A DNA stretch of 64,000 nucleotides from Arthrobacter sp. MYb227 (GTDB lineage: Bacteria; Actinomycetota; Actinomycetes; Actinomycetales; Micrococcaceae): the NCBI RefSeq assembly GCF_002975435.1, contig NZ_PCPT01000013.1, forward strand, positions 32,697 to 96,696, in the 5' to 3' direction. A program made the translations under genes and the position numbers. The notes below the pieces were generated by a model, which searched no databases, was not told the origin of the DNA, and was given only the letters and a program-made list of their open reading frames with translations. Below are positions 52,277-61,289 of the stretch, piece after piece (the stretch's first letter is position 1; each line of letters starts with the position of its first letter).

Positions 52277-54916
52277 ATGGGTGAGGTGAGTGTGCAGCAG
52301 GTGCGGGCCAATCCCGGAGTAATCCCCTTTGATCTAGCGAACATTGGGGAAGGTTTGATCTTTGCTCAATCACTTCCCGAACTCTCACGGGTGCTAAGTG
52401 ATAGAGGCGAATCGGCAACGGCTGTTATCCAAGCTCCTCCCGGAACCGGTAAGACCACCTTGGTTCCACCGGTTGTGGCAAACCTGGTCCATGACCTGAG
52501 CGGGGGAGCTGGCAAGGTTATCGTCACCCAGCCGCGTAGGGTCGCCGCGCGATCAGCCGCCCGCCGTCTCGCTGCCCTTGATTCCAGCGCACTGGGCACC
52601 AAAGTTGGATTCAGCGTGCGTGGGGAAAACAAGACGAACGCACAAACGGTGATCGAATTTGTCACCCCGGGAATTCTGCTGCGCCGATTGCTCGCAGATC
52701 CGGGCCTAGAGGGCATTAGCGCAGTGATCATCGATGAGGTTCACGAGCGCGGGCTAGAGACCGACCTGCTGGTGGGCATGCTGCGTGAGGTACACGAGCT
52801 TCGCGGGGACTTAATGCTCCTGGCCATGTCTGCAACACTCGATGCACCACGTTTTGCTCGATTGATCGGAGACAGCCAAGGAGAAGAGGCCGCACCGGTT
52901 GTTGATTGCCCCTCGGCCCTTCATCCACTGACTGTTGGGTGGGAACCAAGCATTGGTGCAAGGCTCACCGATAGGGGAGTCTCACGTACCTTCCTCACCC
53001 ACGTTGCGGCCACGGCAGCGAAGGCTCACACCAACGCGCTCGCCGAAGATTCCAGTATTGATGCGTTAGTCTTCCTACCCGGTGCATGGGAAGTAGCAGA
53101 GGTGGCTACCCAGCTACGTAACCTAGCCCCGGAAACCGAGGTGCTAGAACTACACGGTCAGGTACCTCCGGCGCTACAAGACCGTGCGGTTTCCGGACGC
53201 GAACCACAAGCAAAACCACGCATCATCGTCTCCACATCCTTGGCCGAGTCCTCACTGACCGTTCCCGGGGTCAGACTAGTGATCGATTCCGGGTTGGCCC
53301 GTGAACCACGCCGGGATGCAACTCGAGGCATGAGCGGGCTCGTCACCGTCTCGGCATCCCGAGCCTCCTGTATCCAACGCGCCGGCCGTGCCGCTCGCCA
53401 GGGACCGGGCCGCGTGGTCCGGTGCTTTGAAGAAAAAACCTTTGCCGCTGCCCCGGCACACCCACGAGCAGAAATCAGCGTTGCCGATCTGGCACCAGCT
53501 GCCCTGATCCTCGCCTGTTGGGGAGCCCCGGGCGGTGCGGGGTTGGAACTGCCCGAGGCACCACCTGCCTCAAGCCTCGCCGACGCGCTGGAAGTTCTCG
53601 ACCAGCTTGGCGCCATCGACGCAAGCGGGCACGCAACAACCCTAGGACGCAAGCTTGCCTCAATTCCCGCCGACCCACGCCTTGGACGAGCACTGCTAGA
53701 TGGGGCACCACTCCTGGGTATTAACACCACAGCATCCTTGGTGGCGATGCTTGCCGGAGACTACCGAGCCCCGGCCTCCGACTTGGGAGAACTCTATAAA
53801 TCCCTGCAACGTGGAACCCACCCACAAGCCAAGGCTTGGAAACAAGAAACTGCCCGACTCAAGCGCCTGCTTGAACACACAGGAGTAAGCAAAGCACCAA
53901 GTCCTGAACAACCAGACGCGGCAGGACTCATTGTCGCCCTCGCCTACCCGGCCCACGTGGCACGGCGCGTGAACGGAAGCTCGGGAACCAGCTACCTGCT
54001 GGCCTCCGGAACCCGCGCAGGAATCCCCGCTGGCAGCGCACTAGCCCACCACGAATGGTTAGCCGTTGGCGATGTTGCCCGCGCAGCGGGCCGCGACGCG
54101 GCAGGAACCGGAGCACTCATCCGCGCCGCAGCACCGCTCGATGCCCACGAAGCAGCCCAAGCCGCTGCTCACCTACTGGGCGAAGAAACTCGCACCAACT
54201 TTTCCAACGGCAAACTCAGCGCCCGACGCATCCGCACCCTGGGTGCCATCGAATTAGAAAATACACCCGTCACCCCAACCCTGGCCCAAGGCCGGGACGC
54301 AGTACTTACGGCTCTTCAAGAAACCGGGCTTGGAATGCTCGGCTTCTCCCCAAGCGCTGATGCACTGCGCCGCCGGCTGGCCTTGCTACACCGCGAACTT
54401 GGCGACCCATGGCCCGCCATGGATGATGAAGCGCTGCTCGCTTCGGCCGGAGACTGGTTAGCACCCGAACTCGAGGCGCTCGCCGGTGGTAAGTCGGCTG
54501 CCTCGCTGAGCCTAGCTGAGGCATTGCGCAGGCTATTACCGTGGCCCGAAGCCTCCAAAATGGGGGAGTTGGTTCCCGAGCATCTTGAGGTCCCCAGCGG
54601 ATCAAAGATCCGCATCGAGTATCCGCCGGTTGATGAACCCGAGGCCAAGCCGGTGGTGTCGGTGAAACTACAAGAATGCTTTGGGCTGGACGTCTCACCA
54701 CGTTTGGTCTTAGGTAGAGTTCCAATTCTCTTCCATCTGCTTTCCCCGGCACGCAAACCACTGGCGATCACCGAAGATCTTGCTTCATTTTGGTCGGGAC
54801 CCTACACCCAGGTGCGTGCGGAGAACCGGGGACGCTATCCAAAGCATCCGTGGCCCGAAGACCCTTGGACGGCACCGGCAACTCGGCACGTGAAAAAACG
54901 TATGGGACAGCCTTAA
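52277..54916 (+). CDS. hrpB: ATP-dependent RNA helicase HrpB
   Basis: An 879-residue DExH helicase. Motif I is APPGTGKTTLVP, motif II is DEVHERGLETD, motif III is AMSATLD, motif VI is QRAGRAARQGPGRV, and the HrpB C-terminal domain ends with FWSGPYTQVRAENRGRYPKHPWPEDPW, the family's diagnostic tail. The cellular role of HrpB remains unclear in bacteria. Length is normal. Confidence 0.96.
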   Translation: MGEVSVQQVRANPGVIPFDLANIGEGLIFAQSLPELSRVLSDRGESATAVIQAPPGTGKTTLVPPVVANLVHDLSGGAGKVIVTQPRRVAARSAARRLAALDSSALGTKVGFSVRGENKTNAQTVIEFVTPGILLRRLLADPGLEGISAVIIDEVHERGLETDLLVGMLREVHELRGDLMLLAMSATLDAPRFARLIGDSQGEEAAPVVDCPSALHPLTVGWEPSIGARLTDRGVSRTFLTHVAATAAKAHTNALAEDSSIDALVFLPGAWEVAEVATQLRNLAPETEVLELHGQVPPALQDRAVSGREPQAKPRIIVSTSLAESSLTVPGVRLVIDSGLAREPRRDATRGMSGLVTVSASRASCIQRAGRAARQGPGRVVRCFEEKTFAAAPAHPRAEISVADLAPAALILACWGAPGGAGLELPEAPPASSLADALEVLDQLGAIDASGHATTLGRKLASIPADPRLGRALLDGAPLLGINTTASLVAMLAGDYRAPASDLGELYKSLQRGTHPQAKAWKQETARLKRLLEHTGVSKAPSPEQPDAAGLIVALAYPAHVARRVNGSSGTSYLLASGTRAGIPAGSALAHHEWLAVGDVARAAGRDAAGTGALIRAAAPLDAHEAAQAAAHLLGEETRTNFSNGKLSARRIRTLGAIELENTPVTPTLAQGRDAVLTALQETGLGMLGFSPSADALRRRLALLHRELGDPWPAMDDEALLASAGDWLAPELEALAGGKSAASLSLAEALRRLLPWPEASKMGELVPEHLEVPSGSKIRIEYPPVDEPEAKPVVSVKLQECFGLDVSPRLVLGRVPILFHLLSPARKPLAITEDLASFWSGPYTQVRAENRGRYPKHPWPEDPWTAPATRHVKKRMGQP

Positions 54917-54937
54917 GAATCCCTTCATGGCACACTG

Positions 54938-55915
54938 GTGGGCATGATCCCACCGACCATCAAGCGTAATTCTATGAGGAGCTCACCTTCTGGGCTGTTG
55001 CTGATTTGTCTTGCCGGGATTGCTTGGGGAACCATCGGTCCCGCCGTGAAAATTGCCAATCAAGCCTCGGGCCTCGCACCCTCGTTGCTTGGATCTTATA
55101 GAGCAGCAGTAGCCGCGTTGGCTTTGATAATCGCAGCATTAGTCGCGGGAAAATTGCGCGATTGTTGGGTACTAGGGCGAAAGCATGCTGGCCGCACGCT
55201 GGCCGTTGGTTCATTGACAGCGGTTTTTCAATTCTTTTTCTTTCTGGCCGTGGTGTGGGCCGGGGTAAGCGTTGGCACCGTGGTGTCCTTGGGACTGGCA
55301 CCGGTGTTATTACTGGTGCTCAAATCTATTCGTACCCGTAGATTTCCGCGGTTAGGAGCGCTAGGCACGGTCTTTCTGGCGTTGACAGGGCTATGTTTGG
55401 TGAGTCTATCCGGCGGTGAAGTTTCCGCTGCTCCACAACCGGTGCTTGGTATCGGTGCGGCGGTGGTCTCCGGGATAGCGTTTGCTTTGGCTACCGATGC
55501 TGTGGCGCCCCTTGCACGGGTTCTTGATCCATTCGTCCTCACGGTGAGCACCATGCTGGTTGCTGCCGCATGTCTGGTTCCGGCGGGGCTAGTTCTGGCC
55601 TTGGCCAATGGCGAACCGTTAGTGACTACAGACATTGGATCCTGGGCGCTGATCATCTATCTGGGTTTAGTGACCATGGCATTGGCATATGGGCTGCTGT
55701 ATGCAGGGCTGCGCACCACGTCGAGTGCCAACGCTGTACTTGCAACCTTATTGGAACCAGCAACCGCGGTGCTGATCGCCGTGCTTTTCCTGGGAGATCA
55801 ACCCACGCCAGCCTCAACTATTGGGTTCTTCATGATCATCGCCGCAGTTTTGACCCTGGGCCGGGCGCCAAGGAGTAAACGCCCGGAGGAGTCGAGGATT
55901 ACCGTCCGTGAATAA
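54938..55915 (+). CDS. EamA/DMT-family transporter
   Basis: A protein of up to 325 residues with ten hydrophobic helices in two EamA repeats: ICLAGIAWGTIGPAVKIA starts the first and VVSGIAFALATDAVAPLARV the second. It ends with the TVATLLEPATAVLIAVLFLG pattern (ATLLEPATAVLIAV). DMT transporters export amino acids, nucleosides or other metabolites. Start uncertain: GTG 54938, ATG 54944 and ATG 54974 are all possible. Confidence 0.9.
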   Translation: MGMIPPTIKRNSMRSSPSGLLLICLAGIAWGTIGPAVKIANQASGLAPSLLGSYRAAVAALALIIAALVAGKLRDCWVLGRKHAGRTLAVGSLTAVFQFFFFLAVVWAGVSVGTVVSLGLAPVLLLVLKSIRTRRFPRLGALGTVFLALTGLCLVSLSGGEVSAAPQPVLGIGAAVVSGIAFALATDAVAPLARVLDPFVLTVSTMLVAAACLVPAGLVLALANGEPLVTTDIGSWALIIYLGLVTMALAYGLLYAGLRTTSSANAVLATLLEPATAVLIAVLFLGDQPTPASTIGFFMIIAAVLTLGRAPRSKRPEESRITVRE

Positions 55916-56066
55916 TCACTTTCGGGACTGAGGTAGACCACCGGCCTCCCGAATGGGGGGGATTCAGACCTACTTGGTTTTCACTTCGGTCATTCATAGG
56001 TTCGCTTAGAACTCAAAACAGTTTGACCATAGCCGGCAACGGTAGCGTGGAGGATCTAATCAAGGA

Positions 56067-56821
56067 ATGCTCAATAGAGCACAACGCAATGAGATCTCCG
56101 AGATGGAACAGCACAAGCATCAGCGTTACGATCCGTCGGGTACTGCGCACCCCCCCGATTCCAGGGTCGGGTGTTACCCTCGTCCCGATGAAGATCGTGA
56201 GGGTAAAGGGTGCGGGTTTGATATCCAGACGTTGCTTAGACGGCGCACCGTGCTGAAAGCATTTGGCTTTCAGCATTGGCGAATCCACGACCACGGCCGC
56301 GGGATTCCCCTGACCCTAGAACTGAACCTCAAATGCCTTGGACACGGGTCATCCGCCTTCTCAGGAGTCGCAGTGTACGTGTGTCAGTGCGACAAGGGGC
56401 AGGAATTATTCGATGTATTCTTCCGCGATCGAGCAGGAGAACTACCTGCGTGGGGTGCCGGTCGCAGATCCGGCAGGGATTGTTCGATTCACCAGCATTT
56501 TTCCGGCCTGTTATTCGGGGCGGTGGCCGCATATCCATTTTGAGGTATACCCCGACCAAGCCTCAATCGCCGATGTCTCCAAGGCCATTGACACCTCGCA
56601 GGTAGCAGTCCCAGAAGGTGAATGCCAGAGCGTCTATGCAACAGACGGCTATGCTTCATCCGTGCGGAATCTCTCCGAGGTTGCCCTTGGCCACCGATAA
56701 CGTATTTGGAGACGATTCGTGTGTCAGCCAATTGGCAACGGTCACCGGTGATATCTCCACCGGGCGCAAGGTTGTCCTTGAAGTCGGAGTTGACACCCGA
56801 ACCGCGCCCTACGGTGGCTAG
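56067..56821 (+). pseudogene. Intradiol ring-cleavage dioxygenase-like secreted protein, decayed
   Basis: Fragments in successive plus-strand frames rebuild one protein. GFDIQTLLRRRTVLKAFGF looks like a twin-arginine signal region. RGIPLTLELNLKCLGHGSSA and FSGVAVYVCQCDKGQE follow. Then, in another frame, YSMYSSAIEQENYLRGV, FTSIFPACYSGRWPHIHFEV with the iron-binding Tyr and His pattern, and YATDGYASSVRNLSEVAL. Finally in a third frame DNVFGDDSCVSQLATVTGD and the end. At least three frameshifts inactivate it. Relatives are secreted intradiol dioxygenase-like proteins of actinobacteria. Confidence 0.82.
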
Positions 56822-56929
56822 ATGCCAGGAGGTGGGGATGGCGCGCCGCCATCGGGAGAATCTGGTGGGGCTCCTCCATCGAATCCGTCTTCATCTAGTG
56901 GATATCGGCGGGTGACTTGCGAATCGAAA

Positions 56930-57232
56930 TTAGGCCTCGGTGATAATGAATGGGGTGTGGTTAGCCCATCCGTTGCGCGCCACGAATGCCTTGGGCTCGT
57001 TATCTCGGAGCCCCACCTTGAGAGTCGAGGATCCAAGCAGTGAACTACTGCCGCGATACCGTAGCCCCACGCTCACCTTGTGAGCACCCGAGCGTAGCGC
57101 CACGGTGCATGCGGAATTCCATTGAGCCCTCTGTTCGACACCATCGATCTGCAACACGGGCTTGGCTGCGAGATAGAGAAACCATGCGCTAAACCAGTGT
57201 GGATGAATGCTGACGGTGATAGAAGAACCCAT
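56930..57232 (-). CDS. 100-residue protein of unknown function
   Basis: A beta-rich small protein starting MGSSITVSIHPHWFSAWFLY, then PVLQIDGVEQRAQWN, TVALRSGAHKVSVGLRYRG and a C-terminal ARNGWANHTPF. The DG...W...L.SG.H.V.V pattern resembles PEGA-like or other small beta-sandwich modules, but I do not name a family. No signal peptide is clear and the ATG lacks a strong ribosome binding site. It lies downstream of the Tat-signal protein gene. Confidence 0.55.
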   Translation of the reverse strand: MGSSITVSIHPHWFSAWFLYLAAKPVLQIDGVEQRAQWNSACTVALRSGAHKVSVGLRYRGSSSLLGSSTLKVGLRDNEPKAFVARNGWANHTPFIITEA

Positions 57233-57389
57233 GAATGAAGAATAGCTGGGAAAAATTCGGTCAATGAATCGTCACTGACCCCCATGGTCTTCAACTAGCC
57301 GTTCTTGTTGAACCGGGTATCTGAAGGCATATGCCCTAATACTCAGGTGATCATTGAGCCAAACTGCCCAGGCAAGGACTTGGGAGGCC

Positions 57390-57938
57390 CTAGCGAACGA
57401 GTTCAGCCGATGTCATGGTTGGTATTGTTTCCCAGCTCAAATTCGGGTGACCATTCTCAACACGCATGGTGCTCGTGGCGATCAAGACGCCCGGTTTGGA
57501 TCCGGTGACTTTGAATCCGAGCAATGATCCAGACCCGGCCTTGATACGGAAAGTGAAGATGTTCCCAGGGGCCGACAAATCTGGCTCACTGGCGAAGCCC
57601 GGATCTGCGTATGGGCTGGAGACGGTTACTTGTTTGTTAAAGAAAACGGTGATCACGATCGCGCAATTTTGCTCAAAGTCCACGGGAGCTCCCGATAATT
57701 TGAGACCAGTCTGCAGTGAATAGTCGGCGCTGAGCCCGTGTTTAGCTGCGCTCAAGGTTGTCGCTTTTGAAGAAGTCGTCTCTTTCCAGAAGTAGCTTCC
57801 GCCGCTTGTGATGGCGCTGGCCGATGCCGGTTGTTCAGCTATAGCCGCAGCTATGACAGGAAGACTCCAGGCCGCGCCCTTGATGATACTTCGGCGCTTA
57901 GGAAGCTGGAGCTCTGCCACGATCTGCTCATCCTTCAA
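57390..57938 (-). CDS. Secreted protein of unknown function with twin-arginine signal
   Basis: A 182-residue protein. The N-terminus has PKRRSIIKGAAWSLPVIAAA and ends in a PASASA cleavage site, a textbook Tat signal (RR-x-I-x-K, then a modest hydrophobic core). The mature part of about 150 residues is Ser/Thr-rich and beta-like (CAIVITVFFNKQVTV, GNIFTFRIKAGSGSLLGFKV), with one Cys. No enzyme motif is seen. It is a likely substrate of the Tat system at 19951-21686. Confidence 0.75.
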   Translation of the reverse strand: MKDEQIVAELQLPKRRSIIKGAAWSLPVIAAAIAEQPASASAITSGGSYFWKETTSSKATTLSAAKHGLSADYSLQTGLKLSGAPVDFEQNCAIVITVFFNKQVTVSSPYADPGFASEPDLSAPGNIFTFRIKAGSGSLLGFKVTGSKPGVLIATSTMRVENGHPNLSWETIPTMTSAELVR

Positions 57939-58109
57939 AAATGGACTGTTAGAGGATCAAAACTATCCCACACGTTTACTGTCTAGTAGCTTACAGGGTA
58001 TTTGCTAATAGCTAACTAGCCATTAAGGGGTGTGTCAAAATATGTTGGAATTTGTGACGCTTCGACGACCGATGCCCTTTTGTTTTGACCCCTTGACGTT
58101 AAACGGACG

Positions 58110-58153
58110 GGGGGCCGTTGCCTACCTCATCTGGTGGGTAGGCAACGGCCCCC
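58110..58153 (-). terminator. Terminator of the acyl-CoA dehydrogenase gene
   Basis: A perfect 17-bp inverted repeat, GGGGGCCGTTGCCTACC at 58110-58126 with its complement at 58137-58153, loop of ten bases, starts 19 bases past the dehydrogenase stop. Confidence 0.9.
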
Positions 58154-58171
58154 GGGGCCGGTGGTAAAAAT

Positions 58172-59404
58172 TTAGGCGAAAGCTGAAATCCCGGTAATGG
58201 AACGACCAATGATCAGGGCTTGAACTGTCTCGGTGCCCTCATAGGTGTGAATCGCTTCGATATCTGCAATATGACGGGCCACGCGATTTTCTAGCAGGAT
58301 ACCGTTACCGCCCAACAAGTCACGGGCGTTTGAGGCGATACCGCGGGCCAGCCGGGTGCAGGTGAACTTGGCAAGGGATGCCTGGGTGGGGGAGAGCACG
58401 CCTGATTCTTCGCGCTTGGTTGCCTGCATGACCATGAGCTGCATGGTGGCGAGCTCCGAATGCATGCGAGTCAGGCGTTCTTGAACAATCTGGCTAGCCG
58501 CGAGCGGGCGACCAAATTGGATGCGCTGGGCGGCATACTGTACCGCTGTTTCGTAGCAGGCCGTCGCGTGTCCCACCGCGGACCAGGCAACACCGAGCCG
58601 GGTTGCAAAGAGTACTCCTGCGGTGTCCTTGAAGGACTGTGCCTTGGGCAGCACATGGGAGTCGGGAACGAATACGTCATCCATGCGGATGTGTGCCTGC
58701 CAGATGGCACGCAGGGAAAGCTTGCCCTCGATGGTGGTGCCGGTGTAGCCATCCCATTCCTGCTGGACGATAAAGCCGCGGACCTTGGCTTCCTCATCGC
58801 GTGCCCACACGATGGTGATCCCGCCAACCGAACCGTTGCCGATCCATTTTTTCTCACCGCTAATCCGGTAGCCACCCTCGACCCGTACGGCACGGGTCTC
58901 TAAGGACACCGAGTCCGAACCGTGAGTTGGCTCGGTCAGGGCAAAGGCTCCAAAAACTTCACCATTGGCAAGCTTGGAAGCCCACTGTTCGATTTGCTCC
59001 TCGGAACCACGGTCAATGATCGAGCGAAGTGCCAGGCCGGCTTGAACCGCGGCGATGGTTCCTATCGAACCGTCGGCTCGCGACAGTTCCATGTTCACCA
59101 ACCCGGCTGCCAGTACGCTCATCTCCGGATAGCCGGCGAGGGTTAGCCCATCACGCATCAGATCCAGATCGCCAAGTCGCTTGGCAAGATCCAGTGGGTA
59201 TTCGGCCTTGTCCCAATGGCCATTGATGACCGGGCGGACTTCTTCAAGGCCGAATTTTCGTGCCCTATCCCAGTATTGGCGATCCGCGACAGGGATATCT
59301 TCGAAGACGCCGGTCGGGTCAACATCAACTTCACCCCACAATTCGTACTCGGGCTCAATGACTCCGGTAGGAAAATCGGTGGCGAGGTTGGTTTCGATGC
59401 TCAT
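58172..59404 (-). CDS. Acyl-CoA dehydrogenase (glutaryl-CoA dehydrogenase-like)
   Basis: A flavoprotein of about 410 residues. FGAFALTEPTHGSDSVSLET and ISGEKKWIGNGSVGGITIVWA bind FAD and substrate. The catalytic base Glu lies in IHTYEGTETVQALI, and GGNGILLENRVARHIADIEA completes the C-terminal domain. Sequence style is closest to glutaryl-CoA dehydrogenases, though the substrate is unproven. ATG 59404 gives a normal N-terminus; an upstream ATG at 59443 adds a poorly conserved stretch. Neither has a strong ribosome binding site. Confidence 0.92.
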   Translation of the reverse strand: MSIETNLATDFPTGVIEPEYELWGEVDVDPTGVFEDIPVADRQYWDRARKFGLEEVRPVINGHWDKAEYPLDLAKRLGDLDLMRDGLTLAGYPEMSVLAAGLVNMELSRADGSIGTIAAVQAGLALRSIIDRGSEEQIEQWASKLANGEVFGAFALTEPTHGSDSVSLETRAVRVEGGYRISGEKKWIGNGSVGGITIVWARDEEAKVRGFIVQQEWDGYTGTTIEGKLSLRAIWQAHIRMDDVFVPDSHVLPKAQSFKDTAGVLFATRLGVAWSAVGHATACYETAVQYAAQRIQFGRPLAASQIVQERLTRMHSELATMQLMVMQATKREESGVLSPTQASLAKFTCTRLARGIASNARDLLGGNGILLENRVARHIADIEAIHTYEGTETVQALIIGRSITGISAFA

Positions 59405-59490
59405 GTGCGAAGCCGAGCCTTTCTGCTGCTGATGAAGATTCATTAGGCAACAGCATACTGGAACCCAGTGTCACGTCAAGGCACTGCGTG

Positions 59491-60087
59491 TCACTTTGGT
59501 GTGTTGTTGACCCATTCATCGGCGCGCAACCCGTAGCCATAACCATCGAGCCAGCCAAGCTCACGATGCAGTGCCGCGGCAATAAGGTGAGTTTCACGGC
59601 GCATCCCCAGTCGTTCCATGAGGCGCCAGGAAGGCTCATTATCGGCAAAGCAACGGGCGGTAACCCGGAGTAGGCCAAGATCCGTGAAGCACAGGTTGAT
59701 GACCCGCGAAATGGCCTCGGAAGCCAAACCGTGACCCGAAACCTGCGGATCAAAGGCCCATCCAAGTTCGGCCTCCTTATCTTTGCCTAGCTCAGAAACT
59801 TCGCGTTGGACCCACGCGTCAACTGGTTGCACCATCACTTCGCCAATGACGCGGCCTTCATGCTCAACAACCAGACGGGTCTGTAATCTTTCGGGGATAA
59901 GAAACGATTCGCGGTAGTCGGCAAGGTTGTCCCACGCGCTGGTGATCCATTGGGTGACCTGCGGCAATTTGCGGTACACCCAGGTAGCCTCGGCATCCGA
60001 GGGCATCGCCGGGCGCAGCAAGAGCCGCTCGGATTCCTGTGGCCAACGTATAGCTGCGAACGGTTCAGGTGCTTTCGATACCTTCAT
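59491..60087 (-). CDS. GNAT-family N-acetyltransferase (RimJ/RimL type)
   Basis: A 198-residue acetyltransferase with TERLLLRP-like start (SERLLLRPAMPSDAEATWVY), LGWAFDPQVSGHGLASEAI with the acetyl-CoA pyrophosphate loop, and LGLLRVTARCFADNEPSWRLMERLGM, typical of RimJ/RimL relatives. It may modify protein N-termini or small amines. Confidence 0.9.
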   Translation of the reverse strand: MKVSKAPEPFAAIRWPQESERLLLRPAMPSDAEATWVYRKLPQVTQWITSAWDNLADYRESFLIPERLQTRLVVEHEGRVIGEVMVQPVDAWVQREVSELGKDKEAELGWAFDPQVSGHGLASEAISRVINLCFTDLGLLRVTARCFADNEPSWRLMERLGMRRETHLIAAALHRELGWLDGYGYGLRADEWVNNTPK

Positions 60088-60131
60088 GACTCGAAGCTAA
60101 TCGATGAGCCATACACTTACCCGTGTAATCC

Positions 60132-60812
60132 TCAGTGAGTTCCATTCAAGGCGTTGCGTACCTGATCAACAACTGCCTCGGTGTCCGGGGCATCCCCGGA
60201 AATGGTGATCACAACAGTTGTGGGCTGTACGCGCGCCGGCTCATCCGTTGGCTCAAGTACCGGGGTAAAGAGCGTACCTAGGGCGAGTAGTTCACGCTCT
60301 AGTTCCGGACGGCGAGTTTCTTCTGGGTGGCGTAGCCAGCGTCGCAGATGATCATTGTGGACAGAGACCACACCCGAAGCGAAGGCAATACACATGGCCC
60401 GACCATGCACCAGGTCGTAGAGGCCACGATCGCGCAGGTGATTACGGAAGACTCGTTCATAACGGTGAATCGAGACGAGTTCGCGGTCGCGCAGCGAGGG
60501 AACGTCGAGCAAAAGCTGGTGGCGCAGGCTTGCTGCCTCTGGACGTGCGGTGTGTTGATCAAAAACTACCAAGCCGGCATTGACCATGCTCTGAACCGGG
60601 CCAACAGAAGAGGTAGCAAGCATCGTCTCGAGATGATGGATGATCATTTCCTGGTCGGCAAAGACCATCTCTTCCTTGGAGCCGAAACGCCGGAAGAATG
60701 TGGAGCGCGAAATGCCGGCGGCCTGAGCCAAGGCATCAACGCTCGTTGCGTCAAAGCCTTTTTCAACGAGAAGGCGCAGTGCCGCATCGGGCACGGCGGA
60801 GGAGGTGATCAT
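60132..60812 (-). CDS. TetR-family transcriptional regulator
   Basis: About 226 residues. The N-terminal helix-turn-helix reads GFDATSVDALAQAAGISRST FFRRFGSKEE. The C-terminal ligand domain ends with a short acidic tail. ATG 60812 is chosen over an upstream TTG at 60839. It lies 45 bases upstream of the GNAT gene on the same strand and may control it and the acyl-CoA dehydrogenase gene. Confidence 0.9.
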   Translation of the reverse strand: MITSSAVPDAALRLLVEKGFDATSVDALAQAAGISRSTFFRRFGSKEEMVFADQEMIIHHLETMLATSSVGPVQSMVNAGLVVFDQHTARPEAASLRHQLLLDVPSLRDRELVSIHRYERVFRNHLRDRGLYDLVHGRAMCIAFASGVVSVHNDHLRRWLRHPEETRRPELERELLALGTLFTPVLEPTDEPARVQPTTVVITISGDAPDTEAVVDQVRNALNGTH

Positions 60813-60839
60813 GCACGCGAATCTAGCACGCTGGGCCAA

Positions 60840-61289
60840 TAAAATGCGGGATATGTCGGGGTCTTCTACCTCAATGTGCGCAAACTAATGCTGGTTATGA
60901 GACTCCGGTGTACTCGGGATAGAAGGTGCCCCCCGTTATTAATGCGAGTCTTTCACGGCGGAAAGTTGATGGTTTTTGGGATTATCAATTTTGAGTAAAT
61001 AGGTACTTATTCCCGGTTTCTGGCTATCCAGGATGGTGACTGCGTGAGGTCGAGGGGGCAAGTCGTTTTGCCGTGCTGCGATCGAAAAATAGCCAACTGG
61101 GTAACTGGTTTTGCTTGCCGTCTTCAGTAATTTAACTGAAGGGAAAATACCAGTATGAAAATTTTGAATGAGTAAATTCGCTCACTACGGTTGGAAACCA
61201 TGCCCCTTTAGGTATCTGTTTTTTGCGATCTTTTTGGGGGCTCCGAGCGTGCACAGCACCCTCGGCACAACAAATTTTTCAGGAGAGCT
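60840..61289 (+). promoter_or_regulatory. 5' region of the surface protein gene
   Basis: A 450-base AT-rich spacer divergent from the TetR gene. AGGAG at 61281-61285 is the ribosome binding site for ATG 61290. The long leader suggests a regulated transcript. No clear operator or consensus promoter could be named. Confidence 0.45.
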
